Positions 13,153-34,035 of a stretch of 64,000 nucleotides of DNA are shown piece by piece. The number at the start of each line of letters is the position of its first letter. Positions within the stretch are counted from its first letter, which is position 1. This DNA is from Uloborus plumipes. Its lineage: Eukaryota > Arthropoda > Arachnida > Araneae > Uloboridae. A program made the translations under genes and the position numbers. The notes beneath the pieces are model-generated. The model worked only from the letters and a program-made list of their open reading frames with translations. It did not search any database and had not been told where the DNA came from. The stretch covers positions 16,114-80,113 of the forward strand of contig JAXGGA010005231.1 of the NCBI GenBank assembly GCA_038373865.1, written 5' to 3'.

Positions 13153-13414
13153 TTAATGGGCAAGTGGATAAAGGTGGTATGTGCCAATTCTGGAAACACT
13201 TACTTTTTACCATGGATGAAAGTGATAAGGTAATAATTTTTTTTTGAAAGCTTCTTCTTTAAATTTAAAAAGATTGTCAAATATCACCTCTATTCACTTG
13301 CCCCTTCAATAGTGTTTGTGAGTTAACACAATTGAACACGCACTAATTTGAATTTGTATAAATCGGCTTAATTTAAATGTCACATATCACCTTTATCCAC
13401 TTGCACCTTCATTT
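13153..13414. mobile_element. Probable MITE with GCAAGTGGATAAAGGTG termini
   Basis: GGGCAAGTGGATAAAGGTGG at 13158 is inverted relative to CACCTTTATCCACTTGCACC near 13389. A third diverged copy of the same word (TATCACCTCTATTCACTTGC) lies between them at about 13281. Non-coding. Confidence 0.5.
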
Positions 13415-13732
13415 CAAAAACAGTAACAATTCTAACGTCGCCAAAACTCGTTTATCAAATACCATAAAAATTTTAATTTACGCTGATGTGGTTAAATATG
13501 AAATCCATTGTTATAATAAAACTGGGTTGCTATGAAACAGTAACAATATTAATCATAAAGAAAATGGCGAAATATAGCTTATCAAACTTTTAATAAAGGC
13601 ACAAAAAACGGGATTTTTTTGTAAAAACTCGCTTTTTTACAGAAAAAACGCTGATGTAGATAAACTCAAAACTCAAAACTTTATCTAATTACAAAATTTT
13701 ATCAAAATCGTTAAAGCCGTTTTCGAGATCCG

Positions 13733-13757
13733 ATATATATATATATATATATATATA
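13733..13757. repeat. (TA)n microsatellite
   Basis: About 25 bp of pure TA next to the left arm of the 13758-14075 inverted repeat. Confidence 0.9.
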
Positions 13758-14075
13758 TTTTTAATTAGAAGTATAAAACATTGCTAATAAAATCTTGTTA
13801 AAAACAGAAGTAAAGAGAAAATTCCCAGAAGACCCCGGGGCCTTCATCAGGGGGACTCCCCTAGGGTAGGGAAAAGTGAAGTGAGATGTTTCGGGGGCTA
13901 AAAATTGCATCTTTTTAGGCTGCAAATTGCTAGAAACATCTCACTTCACTTTTCTTCCCTACCCTAGGGGAGTCCCCCTGATGAAGGCAACGGGGTCTTT
14001 TGGAAATTTTCTCTTTACTTCTGTTTTTAACAAGATTTTATTCGCCAAGTTTTATACTACTAATTAAAAATATAT
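13758..14075. mobile_element. Foldback element with ~150-bp arms
   Basis: Left arm 13758-13909 and right arm 13921-14075 are nearly complementary around an 11-base loop. The arms share CCTAGGGGAGTCCCCCTGAT, AAAATTTCTCTTTACTTCTG-like and TTTAATTAGAAGTATAAAA blocks. TA microsatellites lie on both outer sides. The symmetrical CCTAGGGGAGTCCCC-type block is itself short-palindromic. No open frame. Confidence 0.85.
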
Positions 14076-14149
14076 CTGCTACCAGTTTCAAAGAGCTGCC
14101 ACAGGCGCCTTTTGACCTGTGTGGTGAAGTTTATTTTTCTGTTCTATAT

Positions 14150-14150
14150 G

Positions 14151-14199
<49 letters not shown>
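14150..14199. repeat. (TA)n microsatellite
   Basis: About 45 bp of TA dinucleotides. The tyrosine-isoleucine reading frames across it are artefacts. Confidence 0.9.
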
Positions 14200-14201
<2 letters not shown>

Positions 14202-16110
14202 AAATCCAATTTGCCAAATAACGTGAAAGCCTTAAGTATTGCAATCGAATATAGTTTAACACCACTATTATATTATCTTAAAGTATTATTTCGATAACAA
14301 ATGTCCCGGCTATAATAATCATCAGTGTAAAAACATCCACTTCGTCTCTTCCAAGATCGAAAATACCCCAGTAACAAATCAATTTAGGTACTCCAATGAG
14401 AAGTTAGATATTGAAACCTTTCTGTTGATTTTTGATCATTGATAACAGAAGCAGCAGAACAAGCTGAATACAGACAAATGAATAGATATTTATCGCAATT
14501 TCAATCTTGACGGTGCAATATGTTTCTTTCTTATCGCTTTCGCTTCATTTGAGGAAGTAAAGGGAAGGTTACGTTCACGAAAAATGTCTCATTCGAAGTC
14601 TTAAGTAAATGTAAATTTCATTATGTGTATACTATATTCTATATCTATTATATATATGCTGTACTATATATATATTTGTTTACCAAGTTCATTTACAGAT
14701 GACTTGCATGTACTCAACAGAAAATTAGAAGTAAACATTACGAACTGAGTATACACGCTCCTCTACATACATTTACAAACGTCCCATTACATAAATATGG
14801 CCGGATGTGATATGATGATCGGACTTTGGAATTTAATTTTTTACTCTGTGGAGTAAGAAAGCGGTTAATTACTGACTGACACTATTTCATTTAATGAGCG
14901 AAAAGTGGCTCAACTTGAAGTACCACGCTTGCTCTGAAACTAAACACTGGTTCCGCGTTTGGCTGATTACTTAACAGGAACATCTGGCTTTGCCTTTTTC
15001 CAACAAATAGTGAAAATAATTTAAATTAGAGTAAAAAAAAACAGAAAACGAATAATTATTGTTCATGTTGATAGTTCGATTAAATATGCAAAACATGTTT
15101 CGATTTTACCTGTGCTTTGACCATTAAAAACTAAGTGTATAATTATAGAAACGTCCACGTCTAGTGATCAGTTACTGACAGTTTAGTCTTACGTTTCAGC
15201 TGTTAAACTATTTCTAAATCCTTTAAATTCCTTTGCATACATTCAAAATATAGTTTTATTTCTCTCAGAAAAAGAAGAGTAAGTTATACATGTATAAAGT
15301 AGAAAAGAAGACGATTAAAAAGGTTGCGTTAGATTGGAGTTTCTGATAAATACACTTAATTTTCAGATGACTGTTTGAATAATTGAAAGAGGCTAGAGAT
15401 ATTGAAAACTAGTTTTCAGTCAATAAGTAGAGAGAGAAATTATTCCTGTAAAAACCTGTTTTTCATTGCACGAAAAAGTAGTGTTATTAAATGTTTGTTT
15501 TGTGCTAGATAATAAGTAAACGTATCACATCTGTTGAAAAAAAAATGCAGTCAGAATTATTTATCGGCATCGTACTGTTTTGATTTTTACGCTTTTTACA
15601 AAAGGAGATTGTGATAATCGTTAGCTGTGATTATTACGTATTGTTGATTGGCAGAACCAATTGCATGAGCTTATCTTCGAGGCCATCATTTAATGCCCTA
15701 ATTAGCAAGTGCTGACAAAGTTTGAATTAAATATCATGGATTTATGGAAAACAAGCTCATTATAACAATTATAGTGAATTTATCTCTGAGGGCAAAACTT
15801 TTGGTAATTTGTGAAAGCTAGTAAAACATTAAATGAAAGCATACGCTCGAGAATTTTTCTATAAAAATCGACTTCTTGTTCTCACGACAAAAATATTGAA
15901 AACTAATAGAAGCAATTATATGTAGCCAAACACAACTAACAACTCGCGTATATAGATTATAATAGTAATTTAAGGTAGAGCAACTTTGAAGGCTCTTCGA
16001 ACACATGTAATTATCTTTTTAAGCTGTGATTTATGTCATAAATTTGTACTCACAACGGATGACATTTATTAAACTATGCATTACAATATAAATTTTTTTT
16101 TTCTTCAAAT
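14200..16110. other. AT-rich intergenic DNA, nothing recognised
   Basis: No exon, RNA gene or transposon boundary seen. The open frame 15818-16006 (minus) has no recognisable features. Confidence 0.5.
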
Positions 16111-17540
16111 ACACTGCTCAAAACAATTAAGGGATATTGTAAGTTTCCTATAAAAATGGGTTTAAACATTTTTTAACATTTTTTTTTGCATAAAAGGGAA
16201 GAAGAGAGTTACAAATGTAAATTTTGCTCATTTCCAAACTTCATAGTATGCAAATTTTGAGTTTGACGTCGAAAACGACTCTTTAGCGGCAGCGAATGAA
16301 ATTTCACTCTCACTTTACTATAAGATAAGGGAGAAAAGAATGATCGACGTTCTGTAAGAGCATTGTTCCGATGTGTGCCATGTCTCAACGAAGACATTTG
16401 ACCAATTCAGAAGCTTCTAGAGTTGTTGGCAGACTAGAGGGAGGCCAAACACAAGCCGAGGTAGCGGAAGCCATTGGAGTTTCTCAAAGTGTAGTTTCCA
16501 GGGTCTGGAACCGTTTTCTAGAGACTGAAAGTGCTGACCATAGATCAGGACAAGGACGTAGACCGGCTACAACGCCCAATGAAGACCGCTATTTAGCTTT
16601 ATCGGCTCGGAGGCACCGAAATATGAGTGCCACTCAACTGCAACGACAACTTTGCTCGGCTACTGGCACCCGTGTTTCGACACAAACTGTCCGAAATCGA
16701 CTCCACGCCGTTGGCATGTATGCCCGTCGACCAATGGTGTGTGTCAGATTAAGTGCAAGTCACCGTCGTGCCCGTAGAGAGTGGGCAACGGAGCACGTTA
16801 GTTGGGGAAGAAATGAGTGGTGCAATATCCTGTTCTCTGATGAGTCCCGTTTTTCCCTTCATCCTGATAATAGGCGGGTTTTCATCTGGAGGGAACGTGG
16901 CACAAGAAATAATCCAGCATTTGTGCGCGAAAGTGTCAGATTTGGTGGTGGAGGTGTGATGGTATACGCCGGCATTTCCATCGATGGTTGAACCGACCTC
17001 CATATCTTCCGAAATGGAGCCCTGACTGGTCATCGATATAGGGATGAGATCCTCAGACCTATCGTCTTCCCTTACGCTGCAGCAATTGGAGATGACTTCA
17101 TTTTAATGGACGACAATTGCAGGCCACATCGTGCTAACTTGGTGAATGATTTTCTTTTTGAAGAAGGAATCGTACGTATGGAATGGCCAGCGTGTTCTCC
17201 GGATATGAACCCAATAGAGCATGTTTGGGACATCCTAGGAAGACGAGTGGCTGAACGCCTATCACCTCCAGAAACTCTCCAGGCACTCGAAAGAGCTCTT
17301 CAGGAGGAGTGGGGCAGAATACCCCAGCCCCTCATTAATACCCTCATTGAGTCCATGCCTCAGAGGTGTTTAACACTGCTAGCTGTCCGGGGAAACCATA
17401 CCCCTACTAAAAGTGGTTTTCTTCAAAGGAAACCCTTTTTTTATTTGTTTTTCTCATTTTCAGAAAATGCGTTTTTTTCCTTTTTTTCCCTTTTGTACCC
17501 AAAGCTGAATAAAGCATTTTTTTCTGCCAAACTAATGTAA

Positions 17541-17560
<20 letters not shown>
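16111..17560 (+). mobile_element. Tc1-family transposon, young-looking, right end not found
   Basis: The left terminus TACACTGCTCAAAACAATTA begins at about 16110 next to a TA. About 260 bp later a transposase frame starts. Sequence after the transposase is T-rich, and I cannot find the complement of the left terminus before the poly-T tract at 18442. The right end has therefore been lost, diverged, or rearranged. Confidence 0.8.
16371..17410 (+). pseudogene. Tc1-like transposase, one nonsense codon and a C-terminal frameshift
   Basis: The DNA-binding transposase of a Tc1-type cut-and-paste element, expected length about 345 residues. It opens MCAMSQRRHLTNSEASRVVG (a second ATG at 16380 is equally plausible). 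It has an N-terminal helix-turn-helix (GQTQAEVAEAIGVSQSVVSR), a GQGRRP linker like the AT-hook-type GRPR motif, and a second DNA-binding part. The DDE domain follows: FSDESRF with the first Asp, LMDDNCRPHRA with the second, and SPDMNPIEHVWD with Glu exactly 34 residues after it (DD34E). A TGA at 16989-16991 interrupts an otherwise continuous frame; a CGA Arg codon mutated C to T would explain it. Near 17401-17405 the usual ...HTPY-stop ending is one base out of frame, so the present frame runs on to 17540. Few lesions imply recent activity. Confidence 0.93.
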
Positions 17561-26681
<9,121 letters not shown>

Positions 26682-26960
26682 AGCGGGGGTGCAGGGGTTA
26701 ACAACCACTCACGGGGGCCAAGCCATCTCCAAGCCAAGGGTGGGGCTCCAGCTGACTTTGAGAAATCAACATATTTTCAGAAAAGTGGGCGTGGTTTTTT
26801 GCCGTTTTTCGATGAAATTGCATTGTGTTTGCAGCTTTTGTCCTCCCCCTGAAAAAAACTCAAATAACGGGCCTTCGGGGGGGGGGAGGGGGAAACGAGG
26901 TACACATACAGATTGATGGATACACACACATTTTGCCATCTCAAAAATTTACAGAAAAAT
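26682..26960 (-). repeat. Unclassified repeat abutting the poly(A) side
   Basis: G/C-rich relative to its surroundings, with GGGGGTGCAGGGGTTAACAACC and a run GGGCCTTCGGGGGGGGGG. Read on the minus strand it ends in GCTAAATAAAAA and runs into the poly(A). A phrase in it (GAGAAATCAACATATTT, 26759-26775) recurs near 5405 (GAGAAATCAACGTATTT), which supports a dispersed repeat. A SINE-like or processed sequence is possible. No promoter boxes were recognised. Confidence 0.45.
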
Positions 26961-27964
26961 ACCAATGTTTCAATATTTAATAATCATTTATATTGTTCTC
27001 AAAACGTTTTTTCTTTTTTTGGTTTTAGCGATGTGTTTACGGTACAATAACTTTTTTTTAATGATTTCTTCCATTATTTTTTACTTTTTCGAGAAAGAAG
27101 ATAGATTTAGTTGCATCATTGATGCTGTTTTCATAGTAAATTTTCAGATTAAAACTTGTTTTTTATCAGCTGTATCAGAATTTTATGATGTCATTTGATA
27201 TTTTGTTAAATATTTTATGCGGCCTGTAAATGAAAATAAAACAATAACCATTTGCATGCTTGCACATCTGTACTGCACATCTACACATTTATATATAGAG
27301 ACAATTTCATAATTAAGAAATTTCCTCATAATGATTACGCAACGTCAAGATGACAGGAAATAATCGAAATGCATATTCTCTGGCCCTTACATAAGCCCTA
27401 ATTAGGTGGCGTAACTAAATCTCAAATGACTTCGCAGATTTTGAGGAGGTAAGCTCATTGGTGCATTTATATTCAATGTATGTTAGGTTGCAAAGCTTAC
27501 TTTTGCATAATTCATAGTCATGACATGTGTTTTAAACTAAAGCTTGTACATACTACTACTGAAATAGTGAGAAGAATAGATATTTGCAAAACAAAGAATT
27601 GTATAGCAAAAAAGCATAATTATGCTCAGAAATGTTTTCTTGCTTGTTAAGTAATAGAACACCAGTCGTCTGTGATTTTAGAACCGTACTAGAATAATGT
27701 AACAACTAAAACAGTGTTCAGGCGGAAATATTGTTCTAATTGTAATGCGTATTTTGTTCAATTTTTTTATTGGAGGAAGAGTGATAGTTTTGTTTTGTTC
27801 CTGTTGTAATGTCTTTTTGAAATTATTTTGCTTATGGAGGCGGGTGAAATGCGATGTTGAAGGTATATGTTTTGTTTAAGATGTAGTGCATTTTTGGATT
27901 AAATTATTTTTTTACGGAAACAGGAAGGGGGAGGGTTGAATTTAAGGAAATATAGATACATATA
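26961..27964. other. AT-rich intergenic DNA, nothing recognised
   Basis: The open frame 26965-27198 (77 codons, Phe/Ile-rich) has no recognisable domain and matches local base composition. Confidence 0.5.
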
Positions 27965-28086
27965 CAGTCAAACCTCATCAAAATGAACTCCAAGGGACAT
28001 TTAAAACCAGTTCTTCTTATATAAACAGTATTTTCTGTATTAAAGTAATTTGTCATAAGCGCAATCGAATTAACGAGGTTTGACTG
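27965..28086. mobile_element. pogo/Tigger-like MITE
   Basis: 122 bp with inverted ends CAGTCAAACCTC and GAGGTTTGACTG and TA at the left edge. CAGT-AACCTC termini are characteristic of pogo/Tigger elements (established knowledge). Internal AACTCCAAGGGAC also matches the usual subterminal phrase of that group. Confidence 0.8.
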
Positions 28087-28133
28087 TGTGTGTGTATAAT
28101 ACACTCACCCACACGCACACACACACACACACT
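28083..28133. repeat. TG/CA microsatellite
   Basis: Short (TG)n followed by (CA)n, adjacent to the right end of the MITE. Confidence 0.85.
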
Positions 28134-29655
28134 CCGTATATATGTTTCGATTCAAAATGTGTTTACGTTTATATTCTTATTACGTAATTAAATTAAATCC
28201 AAAAGATAAACTTGTTATTCAATGATTTTTATCAACAAACATATTTCTCTTTCATCTGAAGCTAAATAAAGTAACGATTTTCGTCTTTTGCCGTCAAGTT
28301 ATTTTCACTCTTCCGCTCCCACTGGCAAAAATTAATGAAAGAGCTAAAAGAGAAACTGAATCCTCCTGCATTTGAGAATACTTTAAATGTTACTCGAGCT
28401 CCTTCGGCTGCTTTTCCCTTAGGGGAAAAAGTTTCTTTATGTTTCTCAAGTAGATTAGAAATAGTATAGCAGTTCTCGAGTTGAAATAAAACACATATTT
28501 CTCGCATCAACAACTTCCATTTCGAGAGCGTCTCTACAAAGCTCATATTTTATAATCAAGTTAAAATTGTTAAGCGTTTGAAGTTTTTTATATAGTTCTA
28601 CAAAAAGTATAAACATTTAAGTATTTTGAATGAGTTGAACTACATGAGTTAAGAATTTAACTGCGCAAAATGTATTTCAAAGATATGCTCTAAGAGAAAT
28701 CGATAGGCGGCAGTTAGAAGACTTATTGCGACCTTATCTATGGCCGTCTCATATTATCTGCAGTATTCAGAGATGCTTTCGTAATTCAAGTCTACAAAGT
28801 GAGAATTTTAGTAATTTAAATTTTGAAAAAAGGAAACTGCATTTGTGCCCTTTGAAGGAAAATAATGTTAGTCCCATCTTTGGAAGTACTTCTTAAATTG
28901 GATTTTTCAGTTCGGTAATCGTATTACCTTTAAAAAAAAAAAAAAGTAACTTTTTTTAGGTAAAATTTTAGGTAATGAAAGAATAACTCACGACAATTTC
29001 TTTCTTGGTTGTTTACCCCTTTGTTTCTCTTATTTAATGTTGTTTATGATAGCAATAAAGAAGTAACTTTAATCGTGAGGAATAATGTAGTTTATAAAGT
29101 CTTGGGGTTATACTCGTAGTCCTTGTTCTACCATGTAATAATTTTCCCTGTACATTCTTTCAATCGTTCCAAAATGCTTATAATCGATGATAACTCTTCG
29201 GTGAATATTACTTGAATTATTTTCAAACATCATTAGCTATTTCAAATTATAAAAGTTTCTTCAAGAAACTTGCAAAATCTATTTTTTACTAGCAGAAATA
29301 ATTCTGTGTGTACGTTTTTTAGTTTTTAATTAGATAAAATCTAAATATGTATCTAAGTTAAGTATAACGTGAAGTGCCTAAGTTAAGTATGGAAATTAAT
29401 TTGACTTGAACAAGGTAAGAAAATTTATATCTTGTATTATATGTATATATAGAAAATAAATTAAGGGAATCTAAGGTCAATAGGAATAAAAAATCAGCAA
29501 TTATAAGAGTTAATTTTGCTTTGAAAATAATCAAATTAAGGTCAATAAGTTCCAGGGTTCGTACACTCCTTCATAACTCCTTTATTTTTAGTTCAACTAC
29601 ATAATCCTTTTCCACGGTAGTCATTCAAAATTCTATCAATTCTCTTGATCTTTTA
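28134..29655. other. AT-rich intergenic DNA
   Basis: An open minus-strand frame at 28262-28546 (94 codons) has ordinary-looking composition (NLLEKHKETFSPKGKAAEG) but no family I recognise and no supporting splice sites. It is not called as a gene. Nothing else seen. Confidence 0.4.
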
Positions 29656-30262
29656 ACTAGAGTTCCCCGCCACGGCTTGCCCGTGGTAAAATTTAAATGT
29701 TTAATGCTGCTGTTGCTGTATCCATAACTCTCGAATAAAAAACTCTGAACTGCAAGAACAATGAAAAGTAAAAGCGTAATTTCACCAAAATTTGTAAAAG
29801 AAAAAAAAAGGACATCTGCTTTGTCCTCACAAAATTGCAATGTTTAACTTCTTTAGCTAATATCGTAAATCACCGCAAGGTGACTCATTCAATCTTTAAA
29901 AATACGAATACGCTCTGGCTTGGCGAAATTCATCATTGTAAAATATATTTAACAATGCCTATTACGTTTTTTGGTACTTAAAGATTATATCCAGAGCAGC
30001 TGCAAATTTGGCGGTTAAAAGAAAGATTTAGCCGTTTATTTGGCGTTTTTGGGGGAAGGGGGGAGTAAATAACTGCGTGCGCGTAGAAACAACCGCCGCA
30101 AAATAAAGAAAAACGCCAAATAAACGGCCTACATCTTGCACATCATCAGTATGCGCACTAATTTTGTACCAATTTTCATAATAGTACGTTGCGTAAATTT
30201 TCCAAGAGAGCGTTTGACCCGAATCCATGACGTCATCAAAGTTTGATTTTATATATATAGAT
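29656..30262. mobile_element. Dispersed repeat ending in TATATATAGAT
   Basis: Starts ACTAGAGTTCCCCGCCACGG, with CTTGCCCGTGGTAAAATTT following, and ends ATATATATAGAT. ACTAG-CCCG-CGG-CTTGCCCG-CGGTAAAATTT starts with TATATAGAT-like tails are typical of a widespread arthropod repeat class, probably non-LTR derived (inference). It contains a 20-bp perfect inverted repeat GCCGTTTATTTGGCGTTTTT (30031-30050) / 30109-30128 and a TGACGTCAT palindrome near 30227. Confidence 0.5.
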
Positions 30263-30422
30263 GAAACAAATATTGCGACTCTCGTTATATGTGTGAATCT
30301 CCCCTCTATCTAAAAACATGATAAATGTAGTCAAAAATTGAATTTTTGACTTTTAAATTCGAATAGAGTTAGGACCTCGCTCCACATCAGCAAAAAACCG
30401 ACAGAAACCGAAAAACCAGGTA

Positions 30423-32769
30423 CCGTAAAATGGGGTGAATCGGTACACTTTTCAGCGTTGATTGTAAAAAAAAGTAGTTAAAAGATTTTTTTTTTAATTT
30501 GATTTTTTGGGTAAAAACTTCGGTCTTGCTTTGCTTTTGATATTCCAAGCAAAGACAGAACATTTCGAACAGTTTTATATTATATATCTACAGGGTGAGT
30601 TTGATTGAATCTGCCATACGAAAAAGGGTGATAGAAGAGCCCAAGTGGAGTATAGAACCACCCACTAGCGGTATCAATTCTTAACCGTAAACGAGTAATA
30701 TTATATTTAAGAAAAATTCGCAAAAAAACAAAATTTTGAGAAAAAGACCGATGTCTGAACTTCCTGTACGACCTACATACAAAATAAGTACTTATTTGGA
30801 AAGAGCAGACAAAATCCTTTAAAATGATACTTTTTTCATAAAGATAGTCGCATTTCACAGTGAGTTACAAGCTTTCAAACACTGGAAACACTCAAAAATG
30901 AAATTTCATCAAACTTTTCAGTCAAAAATTTCAGAAACGACCGTATGAGCTACAACCGGTCAAATGCACCAAAAACTTTCCCATTTCACTAGCTTTCAGA
31001 TGATATAACAACAAATCATAGTGAGCTTCAAGTTTAGCAGAAATTCAACATTTAGTTTTAAAGAGTATGAAAATCTCCATTCGTCGGAAACGGGAAACCA
31101 GCGAGGAGTTGGACTTTTATCCCTTAAATTTTCTGTTTAACGTAAGTTTGATGTTTTATTTGTTCAAGAAAAGGAAAGTTTAATATTAAAACAATAATTG
31201 CAACACTTTTTCATTTTAAAAAGCACAAAGGTAAAATCGAAGATTTACAATTACACAGATTGCAAAATTTACAACAACTGCTGAAACTGGTCGGCACCCA
31301 CATCGGATGTACGCCCTTGCCCTTTTGCGAACAGAAACAACAGTCGCTCTTAGTGAAGAAAATCCATTTTCAACTCGAAACTCATCCTTCCAAACTAGAT
31401 TTAGTTTAAATGTTTGGCTCGGTGTAATCGGAGATCAGTTAGTAGGTCCGTATGTGTTTGAGAGTATCCTAACAGGAAGCAGATATTTAGACTTTTTGGA
31501 AAATGATTTCAGCTCTCTCCGTAACAGGAATAACATCAAGTAAGTTTGGCAAATCATGTTCCAAAAAGTCTAAATATCTGTGCTAAAAAAATGAAGAACT
31601 CTGAAAAATGCCATAAGAAAAAAATTGCGGCGTGTATCGGAACACTTGGTTTTGTTGTTCCAATTCAAACTTATTTGTAGTAAATTGTTTAAAAAATCTA
31701 GATTCTAACCTCAATTCTTCTAGTTAAGACAAGAACAAGGATTTATTACTGTTTATCCCTTCTCGTGAGCGACTAGATCTTAAAATAAGAGAAAGTTGCA
31801 GATTTAAAAAGATTTTTGCTCCAGGAGACTTCTTTTTGCCTAAAATACATGGGATAAAGTCATACAGACTTTATGTAGAAAAAGTCCTGCACACAGACAG
31901 TGATGAATAAGTGGGAAAATCTTACAGGATAATCCCCAAGACCCAGAGATTTAAAGAAACTAAAGAAGAGGCAGCGTTCATCCCAGAAGATGTTATGAAA
32001 AAACTTAAGCCAAGCCAGAACTGCTAGTTTTAAGGATAATTATGTATTTGTGGGCGGGATATGAGCGACTTTATTTATGTTACAGCTTTGTATTCCAATT
32101 CAAAAGCATTTCTTAAAATTAATTTAAATTTTTGATGAGTTCAAAATCATTTTGAATTTTAACAAACCATAAACATTTACTGGTATAGAAAATAAATTTT
32201 TATTTGACAATTTATACCTGCTATACATCTGTAATTATTCTCCCCCATCAATACTACTCATGTTTGTGAGACTAATTACAGATTAAATTGAAAAAAATAA
32301 AAATTTTAACATGTGTTCCGATTGACCTCTATCAGCGTTGTGATTCGGAACACCCTTTAAGTCCTATATACAGGGTGAGTTTGATCGAATCTGCCGTACG
32401 AAAAGGGGTGATGTAAATTCTGTAAAAAAATGTAAATTCTAACATGGTATTCTGTTGTTCAGATACATGCATAATTGAAACATAGCACTCTTAGGTTTAA
32501 AATATAAGAAGGTTTGTATTTATATATGAAGTTTTGCAGTTTATGAAAACGTGATGTTTTCTAGCATTCCACGTGCAGCCTTTTTTATAAACCAGTAGCG
32601 TTGCCAGATTGACAAAAGTAATTTTTCCTACTTCCTATGATCTTACCTTTCTAAAAAAAAAAAATAATGGCGAAAAATACTCAATAGTATATTTATGAAG
32701 AATTTCTTTGTGCGGTAGGGAAGTTTAGTTCCGATTGACCCCGCTGCTCCTATACACCCCATTTTACGG
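30423..32769. mobile_element. CCGTAAAATGGGGTG transposon, nested and internally rearranged
   Basis: Termini CCGTAAAATGGGGTGAATCG (30423) and CACCCCATTTTACGG (32755-32769) are inverted repeats, each next to a TA (30421-30422 and 32770-32771), a clean TA target duplication within the surrounding MITE. 30423-30570 and 32410-32769 match the other copy (46663-47909) in minus orientation. The middle (about 31560-32365) matches it in plus orientation. 43-bp direct repeats starting ACAGGGTGAGTTTGAT at 30591 and 32371 bracket the rearranged part, which also holds a foreign transposase fragment. Confidence 0.75.
31265..31545 (+). pseudogene. Fragment of Tc3-like transposase
   Basis: The frame 31307-31543 contains FSLNVWLGVIGDQLVGPYVF followed by TGSRYLDFLENDF. 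This matches the conserved VNVWxGIxGxxLIGPYFF...YLxFLxxxL block of a Tc1/Tc3-like transposase family widespread in insects and other arthropods (established family, unnamed here). Only the middle of the DDE domain is present; the downstream DGAPAH/SPDLTPLD blocks are missing because the sequence jumps at about 31550 into the host transposon. A dead fragment. Confidence 0.7.
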
Positions 32770-32859
32770 TACTTTGAATTTAAAGGAAATGGAAAGTACC
32801 CGGATTTTTGGTTTTGCCTTCGGTTTTGGTCGGTTTTCTACTGATGTGGAGCAGGGCTT

Positions 32860-33873
32860 TTACGGTTTTGTTTTTAGATCCCATTCCTTCCCAAGGACGG
32901 ATACGAGGGTACTATATATTATAGCACAGTACATACATTGTACAACGTATACGTGTATTTGTATATGTATTATTTTTTTCTCTATCTCACTTCTAGCAGT
33001 GAAAGTTAGCTTGTCCATTATTAAAAATATCTAAAAATACATAAGTAAATGTTATATATTAAGTTATCATGTTAAGAAAGTTTCGAAATGATAAAAGTAG
33101 TGCTTCAAAATGTAATTTTTCTCCTTCAAAACTTCTTCGTTTCTCTTTCTGAAATTGAATCAGGTTATTTTTCGTGTCCTTTAAAGATGCGTATTATTGT
33201 TGCTTTCTACGAATGTATACTGCATCTGGATTCTATTGCTTCTGGTATATATACATTTGGTACTTAGAAAGAAAGAGGCATGCTTTTCAAAAACATGTTT
33301 ACTGTTTATTTTTTACAACAGGTGAACTACGTGTGCAGGTGCGACACGCCTACTACATAACACATGAACGGAGGTCATGACGATACAGTTCATACGGAAA
33401 CAATGATTGTGGTGATTAACATAATATGCAATCAAACACATGAACGTATTTACACATCTCACTCGACGTAAGATGAGACAAACAACACATATTTATGAAA
33501 AGACATAGGACACTGTCTTGTGTAAAATAAAAAAATAATAAAATAAATAAAAAAAACTGCAAAATAAATTTTTTTTCAAGGTTCATAAACTTTGCATCAA
33601 ATTCAAATTAAAGAAACAGTTCACAGAAAGGAATTTAGTGGATAACTTAGAGCTAAACTTTAGTTTTAAACAGTGGTGAAATAAAGTCTTTAGGACTTGA
33701 CCTTTATGAGAAAAGAAAAAAGTAAAAATATATGCATACATAGATGTTCATTTTTATGTGCCTGGGGTATGAATACCACTTTGTGCGCTTGAATACAGTT
33801 TAGTTGCAATTACAAAATTGAAATTATATGTAACCTTAAGCAGTAGTTTTTTCTATTAGACTCGTATGGCAAG
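32860..33873. other. AT-rich intergenic DNA, nothing recognised
   Basis: No convincing exon or repeat. The open frames here are short and without recognisable content. Confidence 0.5.
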
Positions 33874-34035
33874 GTACTGGCAGGATAGGTTCCATGGTAA
33901 AACTGTAAAATGCACAGCAGTAATATATATATATTACTGCTATTTTACAGCTTATTATTGTACATTTTACAGTTTAATTTAGAACCTCTGCTGCCAATAT
34001 TTTAGTGTAAAAACAACAGTTTATTTTTCGCAGTG
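33874..34035. mobile_element. ACTGTAAAA-family MITE, copy 4, left end eroded
   Basis: Starts within the marker phrase TACTGGCAGGATAGGTTCC and ends TTATTTTTCGCAGTG. It contains a 26-bp perfect palindrome at 33916-33941 centred on a run of TA. Confidence 0.7.

Larger units (their letters stand above)
30371..32858. mobile_element. CTGCTCCACATCAGC MITE copy 2, split by nested insertion
   Basis: Left half 30371-30420 (AGGACCTCGCTCCACATCAG, then CGACAGAAACCG) and right half 32772-32858 (CGGTTTTGGTCGG, then CTGATGTGGAGCAGGGC) are inverted ends of the element seen intact at 5433-5578. They are separated by the transposon at 30423-32769, showing it is the older insertion. Confidence 0.78.

Noticed and set aside
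28262..28546. 94-codon minus-strand frame
   Set aside because: No recognisable family, no splice or promoter support; kept only as a note.
30580..30858. 92-codon minus-strand frame
   Set aside because: Antisense to the non-coding 5' part of a transposon fragment; no similarity seen.
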